Part shown: piece after piece, positions 34,648 through 44,700 of the stretch
Position numbering within the stretch: position 1 is the first letter of the stretch
How the letters are laid out: the number at the start of each line of letters is the position of its first letter
NCBI GenBank assembly: GCA_012267415.1
Contig: JAAXGN010000029.1
Coordinates: 54,690-118,689 of the forward strand
Direction of reading: 5' to 3'
DNA: 64,000 nt
Origin: Candidatus Poribacteria bacterium
GTDB lineage: Bacteria; Poribacteria; WGA-4E; WGA-3G
Program-made: the position numbers and the translations under genes
The notes under the pieces: model-generated
Seen by the model: only the letters and a program-made list of their open reading frames with translations
What the model was told of the DNA's origin: nothing
The model's database searches: none

Positions 34648-35718
34648 ATGAAATCTCAAATTTTCTATGAACCAGAATCTATGAACCTTGAAGATCGACC
34701 TATACCAGAACCCGGTGACAATGATCTGTTAGTTCAAGTCCGTTCTGTCGGTATCTGTGGTTCAGATGTCGCATATTATTTCGGTTACAGTTCACTTGAA
34801 ACGGACGATGGTAAAGGACCCATTATTCTTGGGCACGAGTTTACCGGTGAAGTCGTGGAAGTCGGAGACGCAGCAGGAAAAACAGGCGGATTTAAAGTCG
34901 GTGATCGAGTCGTTGTGAATCCAGTACAATCAAATCCAGATTCTTTCTGGAGTAAAAAAGGTCTATCCAACCTATGTCCTGAAAAACGAATCTTAGGTGT
35001 AGGGGTTGATGGCGGTTTCGCAGAATACGCCGTCTCTGATTACCGTTGGACGGTAAAACTACCGGACAATGTCACTTACGATCAAGGCGCGCTAACAGAA
35101 CCACTTGCATGCGGATTATATGCTGTCAACAATCTTAATGCAGAAGAGGGACAGACCGCAGTCGTCTTCGGTCCGGGACCTATCGGGCTGATGATGGTGC
35201 AAGTCCTAAAAAGCCGAGGCTTGAAAAATGTACTACTTGTCGGCACCCGCGACTATCGCCTAGAACGCGGAAAAGAACTTGGCGCAGATTTAATCGTCAA
35301 TGTGAGTGATACAGACTCTCCACACTATGTTGAAGACCTTGGGGCTGCTATTCAGGAACTCAATGACGGTGAATTAGCAGACCGTGCGATTACAGCAACG
35401 AGCTCACTTGATGCAATTCATACCGCACTTGCCGTTACGGGTAGACACGCAACCGTCGTTATTTTCGGACTTCCCGGTGATGCTGATGTGATGGAGGTAC
35501 CAATTCTTGATACTATCTTAATGGATAAAACTATCAGGTTTTCATGGCTTGCACCGGATACATGGGAAGAAGCAGTTCAACTCATCGCCAGCGGTGATGT
35601 GAATATGGACAAGATTATCAGCCACGAATTTTCACTTGATTCACTCGTTGAAGGTATCACCAAAGTACGAAATCGCGAAGATAGTTGTACCAAAGGGTTG
35701 ATTAAGGTCTCATCATAA
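34648..35718 (+). CDS. Zinc-type medium-chain alcohol/sorbitol dehydrogenase
   Basis: A 356-residue MDR-family dehydrogenase resembling sorbitol, xylitol or threonine dehydrogenases, which oxidise a secondary alcohol with NAD(P). Catalytic zinc ligands C37 (GICGSD), H63 and E64 (GHEF) are present, as is TEPLACGLYAV. The cofactor loop is VVFGPGPIGLMMVQVLKSRG. The structural zinc lobe is degenerate: only C110 (NLC) remains of the usual four cysteines, in NPVQSNPDSFWSKKGLSNLC. AGGAGG precedes the ATG. The substrate is unknown; related enzymes in this kind of genome act on sugars or polyols. Confidence 0.88.
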   Translation: MKSQIFYEPESMNLEDRPIPEPGDNDLLVQVRSVGICGSDVAYYFGYSSLETDDGKGPIILGHEFTGEVVEVGDAAGKTGGFKVGDRVVVNPVQSNPDSFWSKKGLSNLCPEKRILGVGVDGGFAEYAVSDYRWTVKLPDNVTYDQGALTEPLACGLYAVNNLNAEEGQTAVVFGPGPIGLMMVQVLKSRGLKNVLLVGTRDYRLERGKELGADLIVNVSDTDSPHYVEDLGAAIQELNDGELADRAITATSSLDAIHTALAVTGRHATVVIFGLPGDADVMEVPILDTILMDKTIRFSWLAPDTWEEAVQLIASGDVNMDKIISHEFSLDSLVEGITKVRNREDSCTKGLIKVSS

Positions 35719-35731
35719 GTCGGTAACCGAT

Positions 35732-36079
35732 ATGGGTATACCATTTTTCATTGTCTTTGTCTTATCAATTGTATTCTTCACTCTTGCCGTAACAGGTTTA
35801 GGTGACCTAATATGGTTTGAGTGGCCCGAGCAGAACCCATCTGCTGAGACCGTCGACGATGTTACTGTTACCTCTTACCTAGGTATAAGACACGATGATT
35901 ATTGGGCAATTGCACAGTGTATAGTAGGTTTTCTGCTATTCTTGGTTAGTCTCTATCTGATGGGTTTCTTGCTCTATCTTGAGGAACGCGAGAGTGGTAG
36001 AATAATGAAGAATGTGAAGAGTTTCGTTAAATTAAGGCAGTTTTTGGAACGTCGTCGGAAGAGAAAAATATCTCAATAG
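35732..36079 (+). CDS. Small two-helix membrane protein of unknown function
   Basis: A 115-residue protein with a hydrophobic helix at 4-25 (PFFIVFVLSIVFFTLAVTGL), a polar segment of about 35 residues (WFEWPEQNPSAETVDDVTVT), a second helix near 62-85 (IAQCIVGFLLFLVSLYLMGF) and a strongly basic C-terminal tail (KLRQFLERRRKRK). Both termini are predicted cytoplasmic. It starts 13 nt after the dehydrogenase stop and 43 nt separate it from hemE, so it may share a transcript with either. No family is recognised. Confidence 0.6.
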   Translation: MGIPFFIVFVLSIVFFTLAVTGLGDLIWFEWPEQNPSAETVDDVTVTSYLGIRHDDYWAIAQCIVGFLLFLVSLYLMGFLLYLEERESGRIMKNVKSFVKLRQFLERRRKRKISQ

Positions 36080-36122
36080 ACATTGATAAAAATACAGTAA
36101 ATCGGTTATTCCTTTATCAAAT

Positions 36123-37226
36123 ATGGAACAACAATTGAAAAATGATCTGCTGCTCCGCGCAGCGAGATGTTCTCCTGTAGAACGGGTCCCCGTTTGGATG
36201 ATGCGACAAGCAGGTAGATCGGATCCACAATATCAGAAGATAAGACAAGATATCAACATTCCACTGGAACGGCTGTTCCGAACATGTCCCACCCCAATGT
36301 CGGATACGGATGCTGAGTGGGCAGTTAAAATATCCCTTCTTCCTAAACGTATCGGTGTAGATGCGATTATTGTTTATAAGGACATCCTTACGCCGCTGTC
36401 TCCGATGGGGGCACACTTCCGCTTTTCACCCGGTCCCGTTTTAGACGAACCGATACGAACACAGGCACAGGTAAATGCGCTTAAACCGGTGGATGACCCA
36501 GCCGTTCAATTAAGGTATACAGGATGCGTAATCCAACGTCTTCGCAAGATATTGGCAGCAGAATTACCGCTTATCGGGTTTGGGGGCGCGCCGCTAACAC
36601 TCGCCTTCTTCCTTATAGCAGGTCAAAGTCCAATGAAACGCGGTGAAGGCATATCAGAAAAAGCGTCTCTCGTGTTTGATATGATGGAAAATTCACCCAA
36701 ACTACTACACCTCCTGTTAGATAAACTCACTCACATGACAATCAATTACCTAAATTATCAGATTAGTCAAGGTGTGCAGATTGTGCAGCTGTTTGAGTCT
36801 ATTGCGGATGTCTTATCGCAGCAGATGTATGAAACGTTTGCACTACCGTATCACCAACGTATTTTCGCTGAACTGAATACAGATACACCCGCAATCCTCT
36901 TTGCGAAGGAGTTTCCTTACGTCGATCTTATGCAACAGAGTGGAGCAAACGTATTAAGTGTTGGAAAATGTGTTGATCTCGGCACGGTCAAAACGAAATT
37001 TGGCAAAACGAAATTTGGGGATACACTTGCATGGCAAGGAAACGTTGATAACGATATACTTCGTGACGGAACTTATGATGACATAACTAACGCTGTCAAT
37101 ACCTGTATAGAGAAAGGCGGAAAGACAGGACATATACTAAACCTTAGCCATGGACTTCACAGAGACACACCTTTTGAAAACGTCAAACATTTCGTAAGAG
37201 TCGCAAAATCCTTACAGGAAAATTAA
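36123..37226 (+). CDS. hemE: Uroporphyrinogen decarboxylase
   Basis: HemE removes four carboxyl groups from uroporphyrinogen III to give coproporphyrinogen III. The 367 residues match the family: RVPVWMMRQAGRSDPQYQ (substrate arginines R28 and R32; usually RQAGRYLPEY), the catalytic Asp in YKDILTPLSPMG (D87), GFGGAPLTLAFFLIAG, QLFESIADVLSQQMYETFALPY, AWQGNVDNDIL, and the C-terminal LNLSHGLHRDTPFENV with the conserved His. The SDPQY replacement in the first signature is a departure from consensus. Its stop overlaps the next start by one base, beginning the heme cluster. Confidence 0.92.
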   Translation: MEQQLKNDLLLRAARCSPVERVPVWMMRQAGRSDPQYQKIRQDINIPLERLFRTCPTPMSDTDAEWAVKISLLPKRIGVDAIIVYKDILTPLSPMGAHFRFSPGPVLDEPIRTQAQVNALKPVDDPAVQLRYTGCVIQRLRKILAAELPLIGFGGAPLTLAFFLIAGQSPMKRGEGISEKASLVFDMMENSPKLLHLLLDKLTHMTINYLNYQISQGVQIVQLFESIADVLSQQMYETFALPYHQRIFAELNTDTPAILFAKEFPYVDLMQQSGANVLSVGKCVDLGTVKTKFGKTKFGDTLAWQGNVDNDILRDGTYDDITNAVNTCIEKGGKTGHILNLSHGLHRDTPFENVKHFVRVAKSLQEN

Positions 37227-38701
37227 TGAGAAACATTCAAGAAAACCCTTTCGGACCTCGCCAATATGGTGAGTTAATTAAGGTAACAGATCGCGTATAT
37301 CTGTTTCGGAATATCGTCAACTCCTCCATTATCATCGGCGATAAAGGTGTTGCGGTCATTGATACACAAGTGAATCAGATGATGGGAAGACGGCTTCTCC
37401 AGCAGATTCGCAACATCACAGAAAAACCGATTCTATACGCGATTAATACCCACTACCACTGGGATCATACAAATGGAAATACGGTATTTCATCAAGCAGG
37501 AGCAACAGTTGTTGCACGGGGGATGACAAAAGACTTTATGGTGAACAGATCACCACGTCAGGAAGATTTCCTACGTTCCCGCGGTTTCACACTCGGTGCC
37601 CCACCATTCTTACCACAGCAGACATTCGATCAAGAAACAGAACTTGATTTAGGTAACCAACCATTACATCTTGTACATTTGGGAAAAGCAGAAACAGATG
37701 ATGCAACTGCTATTCGTATCCCCGCTGAAGGGTGTATCGTATCAGGAGATACAGTGATGACGGGGAGTTTCCCTATTTTTGGACAACCTGTCATGAATGA
37801 AGGACTTATGGCAAACCATGATTGGATCGATACGATTAAAGAACTACGGACTTATAATCCTGAACATGTGCTGCCGGGACACGGTCCTTTAGCTTACGAG
37901 GCAGAAATTGATTTATTGATCAAGATAGAGTCATATTTCCTTACTGAAGTACGCAAGCACGTGGAACAGGGTATGTCTCTGATGGAACTATTAACTGAGA
38001 TGGAAGCAAACATGCCGAATTGGATATCCAACATCGCCGAAGTCTGGGGAACCCCTCGTTATGCTATTCTTCGTGTGTATCGCGGGTTAATTGATGATCC
38101 TGAACCCGGATGGCAACATTTAAAACCGTCTGCTATTCCAACAGCCGATGTGAACAGCCTTCATGAACACACAAATGAACTCACCGAATTTGAGACATAT
38201 CATGAAGCAGCTGAAGAGGTAGCAGAAGGGGATGACTTCGGTTTAGCTATCGCAATTTTGAAAACTGCTACTGAGAAGTTTGCGAATTTACCAGAAGCAT
38301 GGACAGCTTACGCGGATTTGCTTACACAGGCGTCCCGTACTGTTTCAAGTGTACTTGAGAAAGGTGATTTTTTCTTTGAAGCAAAAAATGCACTGAATGT
38401 AGCACTTGATTTAGACCCTGGTTATGCACCCGCACATCTATTACGTGGATACAATCACATCCTATCTGCATATCGGAATGGTGATGACACAGAACAGGGA
38501 ATGGCATCAATCTATAAGGCATTGGTTAGCGGTCTGCAGGGAACGCAGCTGGCACAAGCATATTTTGCGATCGGACTCGCACATCGCACGAATGGTGATG
38601 AAAAAAATGCGCGTGAAGCTTTTGCACAGGCAATTGCTGTTGACCCATCTTATATGCCAGCACAATTTGCCAATATGGCTTACAATAGTTTAGGGAGATA
38701 A
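37226..38701 (+). CDS. Metallo-beta-lactamase-fold hydrolase with TPR-like C-terminus
   Basis: A 491-residue cytoplasmic protein. Residues 1-225 are an MBL fold with the zinc motif HxHxDH at H76, H78, D80, H81 (THYHWDHTNGN), a further ligand region SGDTVMTG, and LPGHGPL near 220, as in SoxH-like or quinoprotein-relay hydrolases. Residues roughly 330-490 contain TPR-like helices (FGLAIAILKTATEKFANLPE, GYAPAHLLRGYN, AYFAIGLAHRTNGDEKNARE). It overlaps hemE by one base and ends one base before hemH, so it is translated inside the heme operon. Its role there is unknown; thiol-ester or peroxide-type chemistry would be speculation. Confidence 0.8.
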   Translation: MRNIQENPFGPRQYGELIKVTDRVYLFRNIVNSSIIIGDKGVAVIDTQVNQMMGRRLLQQIRNITEKPILYAINTHYHWDHTNGNTVFHQAGATVVARGMTKDFMVNRSPRQEDFLRSRGFTLGAPPFLPQQTFDQETELDLGNQPLHLVHLGKAETDDATAIRIPAEGCIVSGDTVMTGSFPIFGQPVMNEGLMANHDWIDTIKELRTYNPEHVLPGHGPLAYEAEIDLLIKIESYFLTEVRKHVEQGMSLMELLTEMEANMPNWISNIAEVWGTPRYAILRVYRGLIDDPEPGWQHLKPSAIPTADVNSLHEHTNELTEFETYHEAAEEVAEGDDFGLAIAILKTATEKFANLPEAWTAYADLLTQASRTVSSVLEKGDFFFEAKNALNVALDLDPGYAPAHLLRGYNHILSAYRNGDDTEQGMASIYKALVSGLQGTQLAQAYFAIGLAHRTNGDEKNAREAFAQAIAVDPSYMPAQFANMAYNSLGR

Positions 38702-38702
38702 C

Positions 38703-39647
38703 ATGAAATACGATTGCGTCTTACTCGTTGCATTCGGTGGTCCCACGCCAGGATGCTGTAAAAAATACGATACACAAAACTGTCCAGGTGAAGCCTACTG
38801 CTTTGTTGAAGGGATTGCCGGAGAAGCAGAGTCTCAAAAAGAACGTGTAGCGGATATAGCGTCCCATTATGTAAAGTTAGGTGGGTTCTCACCATTTAAC
38901 GAACTCACCTTTATACAAGCTAAAGCACTGCAAAACGCATTGGAGCAAAGAGACTTACCATTACCCGTCTATGCAGGATTTCGACACTGGACACCTTATT
39001 TAAAGGATGTGATTGCGGAAATGTCAGAAAAAGGACATCGCAACATGATCGGCATCATCATGGCTCCGCATCAAGCGAAAGTGAGTTGGGATTGGTATCA
39101 ACAGACAGTCAGGAAAGGCATAGAAACACTTGAGGGTGAAAAGATGACGATTGACTATCTCGAACCGTGGTATATCCATGAGGGATATGTTGGTGCAGTC
39201 GCTGATATTATCCAAGCAGCAAGCGGTGAAAAATTAGAACATGCACAACTGGTATTCACTGCACATGCAATTCCACAAGTCGCAGCCGATACCTCATCTT
39301 ACTCACAACAGTTTGGCAAAACGGCTGAAGCAGTCGCAGATCAGATCAATAAGAAAGAATTTAGCTTAGCATATCAGAGTGAAGTGGAAAACAGTCCAAT
39401 ACCGTGGACGCAACCTGACATCAACGCTTGGCTTAGAGAAAAGGCATCAGAAGGTGTTGACACCGTCGTCGCCTCCCCGATCGGATTTCTGTGCGACCAC
39501 GTTGAGGTCTTGTATGACCTTGACATAGAAGCGAAAGAGATCGCTGAAGAATGCGGTATTGATTTTATCCGCACAGAAACCGTCGGTGATCATCCAAAAT
39601 TTATCGGTATGTTAGCAGATTTTGTTTGCGAAAAGTTTGGGCAATAA
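38703..39647 (+). CDS. hemH: Ferrochelatase (coproporphyrin- or protoporphyrin-type)
   Basis: Ferrochelatase inserts ferrous iron into a porphyrin. The 314-residue soluble protein has the catalytic His in FTAHAIPQ, the second half YQSEVENSPIPWTQPDINAW and the C-terminal signature SPIGFLCDHVEVLYDLDIEA (usually PIGFxSDHxEVLYDLD). It resembles the soluble, monomeric Gram-positive/actinobacterial type, now called coproporphyrin ferrochelatase. The N-terminal segment is Cys-rich (GCCKKYDTQNCPGEAYC, four cysteines), which may bind a metal or iron-sulfur cluster. It precedes hemY. No hemQ/chdC gene is visible in the window. Confidence 0.9.
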   Translation: MKYDCVLLVAFGGPTPGCCKKYDTQNCPGEAYCFVEGIAGEAESQKERVADIASHYVKLGGFSPFNELTFIQAKALQNALEQRDLPLPVYAGFRHWTPYLKDVIAEMSEKGHRNMIGIIMAPHQAKVSWDWYQQTVRKGIETLEGEKMTIDYLEPWYIHEGYVGAVADIIQAASGEKLEHAQLVFTAHAIPQVAADTSSYSQQFGKTAEAVADQINKKEFSLAYQSEVENSPIPWTQPDINAWLREKASEGVDTVVASPIGFLCDHVEVLYDLDIEAKEIAEECGIDFIRTETVGDHPKFIGMLADFVCEKFGQ

Positions 39648-39676
39648 TACGTCGTTACCTTCTCAGGAATAAATCA

Positions 39677-41119
39677 ATGACATTCAAACAGAACCGCGCT
39701 ATCGTTATCGGTGGTGGAATCACAGGTTTAGCTGCAGGATACCGGTTGTTACGCGAAGCCGACAATAGAAATATCCCGCTTAAATTAACACTACTTGAAG
39801 CGAGTAATAGAGTCGGCGGCGTGATTCAGACTGAGCAGAGAGATGGGTTTATCATTGAACACGGTCCTGACGCCTTTATTTCAACTAAACCGTGGGCAAA
39901 AGCACTTTCTGAAGAACTCGGTCTTACCGAAGAATTTATAGGTACTAATCCGAAAGTAAGGCAGAGCTTCGTAGTCTGTAAAGGTAGACTTTTACCGGTG
40001 CCAGAGGGTTTTTACATGATGGCGCCGGGTTCTTTTTTGCCATTTATTAAAAGTCCGATCTTCAGCTTACGTGGGAAACTTCGAATAACACTTGACCTAT
40101 TTATCTCATCTCGTAGCGATGTGACGGATGAATCAGTCGCTGATTTCGTCAGACGCAGACTTGGTAAAGAGGCGTTTGAACGCATGGCACAACCGATGAT
40201 AGGTGGAATCTATACATCAGATGCAGAAAACCTGAGTCTGAAAGCAACGTTCCCCCGTTTTATAGAAATGGAACGGGAACATGGCAGCATCATCAAAGCA
40301 CTCATCGCACAGAAACGGAAATCTTCACAGACCAGTCGTGATACAAGCGGTCCGCGTTATAGTCTATTCCTATCTTTTAGAGACGGGATGCAAACTTTAG
40401 TTGATACACTTGCAGAGAAGCTATCAAAGAATATCCGTCTACAGTCTCCTGTTAAATATGTGGATCAAAAGGAGAGTAATATTAAAGACTGCAGTTGGCG
40501 TGTTCACCTTCACAACGGTGAAATGTTAGAAGCGGAGATACTTTGCATCGCACTTCCTGCACCACAAGCAAGCACTTTATTATCTGAAGTATCGCCTCAA
40601 CTATCCGACAAACTCAATACTATCTCCTATTCTTCATCTGCCACTGTTAATCTTGCTTTTCGTCGTGAAGATATATCGCATCCACTCAACGGCATGGGAT
40701 TCGTTGTGCCGATAACTGAGCAGCGTAATCTGATAGGATGTTCGTTTAGCAGTGTAAAATTCGAAAACCGTGCCCCATCAGATTATGTACTACTTCGCGC
40801 GTTTGTGGGAGAGAATACGTATTATATTAAAGGTAAAGATAAACTGGATAGTGACGAATTTGCATCAATTGTATATAAAGACTTATCGGAATTACTTGGT
40901 ATTTCAGCAGAACCGATTTTTTCAGTCGTTAGTCAACATACACAAGCAATGGCACAATATCAGGTCGGACATCAAAAACGTGTCGGTGAGATTGATGAGC
41001 TGGTGAAAGGACTACATGGACTTGCACTAACAGGCAATGCATATCACGGCATCGGAATTCCAGATTGTATCCATAGCGGCGAACAGGCAGCGATGAGACT
41101 ATTAGATGCAATATCCTAA
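39677..41119 (+). CDS. hemY: Protoporphyrinogen/coproporphyrinogen III oxidase, HemY type
   Basis: This FAD enzyme uses oxygen to oxidise the porphyrinogen ring. The frame is open from a TTG at 39626 overlapping hemH, but ATG 39677 with an upstream AGGA directly precedes the FAD motif and is preferred (480 residues). Seen: AIVIGGGITGLAAGYRLL (dinucleotide fold), LLEASNRVGGVIQTE, IIEHGPDAFISTKPWA, RRLGKEAFERMAQPMIGGIYTSDAENLSLKATFP, and the C-terminal HGLALTGNAYHGIGIPDCIHSGEQAA. The substrate (copro- or protoporphyrinogen) depends on which terminal pathway the organism uses. Confidence 0.93.
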   Translation: MTFKQNRAIVIGGGITGLAAGYRLLREADNRNIPLKLTLLEASNRVGGVIQTEQRDGFIIEHGPDAFISTKPWAKALSEELGLTEEFIGTNPKVRQSFVVCKGRLLPVPEGFYMMAPGSFLPFIKSPIFSLRGKLRITLDLFISSRSDVTDESVADFVRRRLGKEAFERMAQPMIGGIYTSDAENLSLKATFPRFIEMEREHGSIIKALIAQKRKSSQTSRDTSGPRYSLFLSFRDGMQTLVDTLAEKLSKNIRLQSPVKYVDQKESNIKDCSWRVHLHNGEMLEAEILCIALPAPQASTLLSEVSPQLSDKLNTISYSSSATVNLAFRREDISHPLNGMGFVVPITEQRNLIGCSFSSVKFENRAPSDYVLLRAFVGENTYYIKGKDKLDSDEFASIVYKDLSELLGISAEPIFSVVSQHTQAMAQYQVGHQKRVGEIDELVKGLHGLALTGNAYHGIGIPDCIHSGEQAAMRLLDAIS

Positions 41120-41176
41120 TTAGAGTTAAACACCCTTCCAATTTTCCACCCTTCCAATCTTTTATTTATTTTTTTC

Positions 41177-41205
41177 TTGACAATTATTTTGTTTTATGTC
41201 ATGAT
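41177..41205 (+). promoter_or_regulatory. Weaker upstream promoter candidate
   Basis: TTGACA (41177-41182), 17-nt spacer, CATGAT (41200-41205; four of six consensus bases). It lies 98 nt upstream of the better promoter. Confidence 0.3.
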
Positions 41206-41274
41206 GTCAATTAGTTTCTGATTTTTTCCTTGTATTTTTTTATGAATTTAACCGAAAAAAGTGAAGAATTTCAT

Positions 41275-41303
41275 TTGACATGTTTTTTAAATTGTAGTAT
41301 TAT
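41275..41303 (+). promoter_or_regulatory. Strong sigma-70 type promoter for the giant-protein operon
   Basis: TTGACA (41275-41280), exactly 17 nt, then TATTAT (41298-41303): full -35 consensus and five of six -10 bases in an AT-rich stretch. It is the best match in the window and would serve the giant gene, porV-like and LysM genes. Confidence 0.6.
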
Positions 41304-41667
41304 ATTAAATACCGATTGCAATTTAATCGATGATTTATATATTAGCGGGAAATTTTTGCAAATTGTAAAATAAAAACCCCGTGCACCGATTAAAATGCTT
41401 GCTTAATACTGTTATTTTTGTTAAAATAGCACATGCCTTTACATTATAGGCTTTATATTATAGGTTTTTTAATAAGTCAATAAAACATTATTGTTAATCA
41501 CCCTAATCTATTATGTAAACTTTCATGGAGATTTCTGGTCAAATACATAATTCGGTGCCCGATAATTGCTTGCTTTGACCTTCAGTGCGGATATGTTGAA
41601 ACTATCTTAGGGTGAATTACTTAGAGGTAAAAGAAATTTGATACTTGGTAGTAGGATGTTAGAATTG

Positions 41668-41772
41668 GATGGGCAAACACCTACCTCCTATCGTTTTTGT
41701 TGTGTGTTTCCCGCTTGCCCATCTAAAACTTCAGAATTTAGTCTCGTTTTTCATGGAGACTTAACGAGGAGG
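41668..41772 (+). promoter_or_regulatory. Structured 5' leader with possible Shine-Dalgarno sequestration
   Basis: GATGGGCAA (41668-41676) pairs perfectly with TTGCCCATC (41715-41723). In its loop, CCTCC (41684-41688) plus TCGTT (41691-41695) can pair with AACGA (41763-41767) plus GGAGG (41768-41772), i.e. ten pairs with a 2-nt bulge covering the ribosome site. This would be a pseudoknot. The known riboswitch class is not recognised. Confidence 0.4.
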
Positions 41773-41780
41773 AAAAGTTA

Positions 41781-44700
41781 ATGAAAAAACGAACACTTGT
41801 TTGTTTTTTGATTTTTACATTGTGTGTATTTCACTTTTCAATTACAGACACTGTGTTTGGGCAGGACGCAACACCTGAAGAACTTGCCCAACAAGTGTTT
41901 GATGAATTTAGTTCAACACTTACGGATGACACTGTTATTTCGGGTGATGTTACCGTTCAGGATGTAATAATAGGTATCCTCAACGTGCTCAGCAGTCCTA
42001 CGGTATTGGAGAATCCATTACTTGAAGCTATCGGAGGTTTAGAAGGAGCATTAGATACTGTTCTAAATAATCCTGATTATTTGAGTCTTATTTGGTCTCA
42101 AATACCACAAGCAGAATTAGATAAGTTGCCAACACAAGATGTGAACGACTATATAGCACTGCTGCGTATGGCTTCAGTTCAGACAATGCTTAAAAATGCA
42201 ACTGTTCGGACTTTGATTCAGAACTCAGAAGCAGTAAAGTTATTATTGGCAAAGATCGCAGCGGCTGGTGATCAAGAACCTCCGCCAAAACCCGATCCTG
42301 CATCCCCGACGATATCTATTACAACCCAGAGGCCCACAACCGCGCGGCAAGGTTCGTTTAATGTCGCTTTTACCACTGCGGATGTTAACGGAGACGATGT
42401 TACCGTTACAGCGTCTATTTCAGTGGTCCCAGCTACGGCAGCAGAATATTACAGTGAGACGCTTGCCAACGGCAGTGTAAGGATTACGCAGACTGCTCCC
42501 AGTGACGCAATGCCTACGATTCCTGGCGCGACTGTTACATTAACATTGGTGGCAAGTGATGGCCAAGCAGATACAGCAGACACAACCGCAACCTTTGTGG
42601 TTGAATTTGCTGAAGTGATGCAAACAACGCAACCACCTGAGCCACCAGAACCACCAGTTGTCCCTTCAAACCTAAACGGCCAGTCACGACTTGGTGGTCT
42701 CTCTCTAAACCCAATTTATGGAAGAGGATTTATTGAAGACTTCATCACCAGTGCTGGACTTACAATCGATCCTAATGCTCCTAATGATCTTGTTGCTGAG
42801 GCTGTTGATTTTGTGTTGAATCAGATCCCAGATGGGTTTTTGCCTGAGGCACAGATTAGACAGATTAGATCTGCCTTGACTACACGACAACCTTTTTCTG
42901 TCTTTCAGAATGAACCACCGCAGTTAGACGGTGAAAACTTCGGAAACGCTATTACACCCGCTCTTACAGATTTACTTTATACCAACGTGAATCCAGAGAA
43001 AAAGTATCTGGCAAGCGATAACATGAACGTGTATGTTCGCGTGCCAAACGCACTTACGCGCGGTAGTGTCCAATTTAAACTCAACGGTGCTGATGTAGCA
43101 CAAGGTAAACGTATTTCACCGAGAGAATTCCAAGCGGATACAATTCCTTATACCTTCAAACTTGAGGAAACACTTGCAGCAATTAACCTTCCAGCTATGA
43201 CCGCAGTTGCTCCTGATTTTCCTAAAATCTTCAAAGAAGTCGTTCTTCGGTATTCACAAGAAGGTTTAGATGGAGAATATATCTCACTGCAAATGGAACC
43301 CTATGATGAAGCTAAGGGTGTCGTTTGGAAGGGGGATGTCGGTATCATTCCAGGACGTAATGTCTTCTACTATTTTGAAGTCACATTGAATGAGCCTGTA
43401 ATGCTTGATATCATCAATCTTGTAGCATTCGGTGAAGCAATCGCCGATGGCTTTGGAAGGCATACACAGGATAATACAACAAATTCATATCGGATTGAGA
43501 GTTGGGCAATGCCTGACCCGCGCAACCTTCAGTTCCAAGATCGCGGTATTATTGATGCACTCCTTACACCTGATGTTGCATTAGAACTTGGCAGATTATA
43601 CCTTCTTGCTCAAGGAGGAAATCAAATTCCGTTTAGTGAATTTAATAAACTAACGCAGTTGTTAGGACGAAATGTTGGCGGTTTGCTAACAGAATTTGGG
43701 GGTAATGAAGAAGTTGAGGGTAATTTTGACCCAAAATTGGCATCCGTTTTCACCGTGCCAAAAATTGACGATGCGACAGAATCGCTCTGGGTTGCTAATA
43801 TCCCCGTGACGGAACGTCAACACAACTTTGAAGCTGTTGTGCGTAATGCGAATGGTGATGCTGTAGATCGTATCGCAGTTAATTTCATCGGCGATAACTC
43901 TGCACCTGAAGCAGCTATAACGTTCACCCCTGTTGCTAATGCAGATGTCAATACCCGTGGATACTTGAATAAGGATGGCACCTTTGTTAGCACAGATAAA
44001 GACGGCGGTCCAGCTGCTCTGTTAGACATTGGTAGTGTACTAACAAAAGGCATTCTGGGACGGGATGACGGTTATCTCCTTTATCAAGTCGCAGGTCTTG
44101 ATAAAGATGGAACTCCGATAACAACTTGGTTGCCTTTGACGGTAGAATCATCTACTATGTTAGCTTCGGATATCTGGGGTATCGCCAGAGAGCAATTAGA
44201 AAACCATCCGCTTCTGACGAACCTTCCTGAGTCTGAACGGGTGCTGGTTGAGACAATTTTGAGTTTTCCATCAATACACTCAGTTCTGCCTTTAATAACA
44301 CCTGGATTGATACAACAGTATGGAGACCCGGTACTTGCGAGCCTCGGTATTCGTCCAATAGATCCTGCAAGAAGCCAGTTTATTGTTGACCTACTCGGTG
44401 CTCTGGTGGCTGATATTGATCGAATCCCATTCACCTTTGATGCTGAACGCAAAATGAGAATGGCGTTCATGCCCAAAGAAGATGGATCACCCGGAGAATA
44501 CGGTTTACGTGCATTGGGGATTGATAACCTTTTAAATATCAGTTCTCATATTGGAGCGACCCGTCTAAGAATCGTTAAACCTGAATACGATAGTTCAAGC
44601 ATCGCATTGGCAAGTTTAGGTGACATCAACTTTAATGGTAAAGTTGATGAGTATGAAAAGAACACAATCTATGCCAATGCTCGAGATCTAACACTCACCA

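Larger units (their letters stand above)
41120..41780. other. Long AT-rich leader region of the giant secreted-protein gene
   Basis: No gene is seen in these 661 nt. Two TTGACA boxes occur (41177 and 41275). The second has a near-consensus -10, which would give a 5' leader of about 470-480 nt. The last 115 nt can form regulatory structure: stem GATGGGCAA/TTGCCCATC, a loop with anti-Shine-Dalgarno CCTCC, and a small AGTCTC/GAGACT hairpin just before the ribosome site GAGGAGG (41766-41772). Confidence 0.6.

Noticed and set aside
39626..39676. TTG start for hemY overlapping hemH
   Set aside because: The extra 17 residues precede the FAD motif without family support; ATG 39677 fits.
41640..41780. 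Cyclic di-GMP (GEMM) riboswitch, suggested by GGGCAAAC in the leader
   Set aside because: The downstream CGCAAAGC-type half and the expected second stem are not found; only one box fits.
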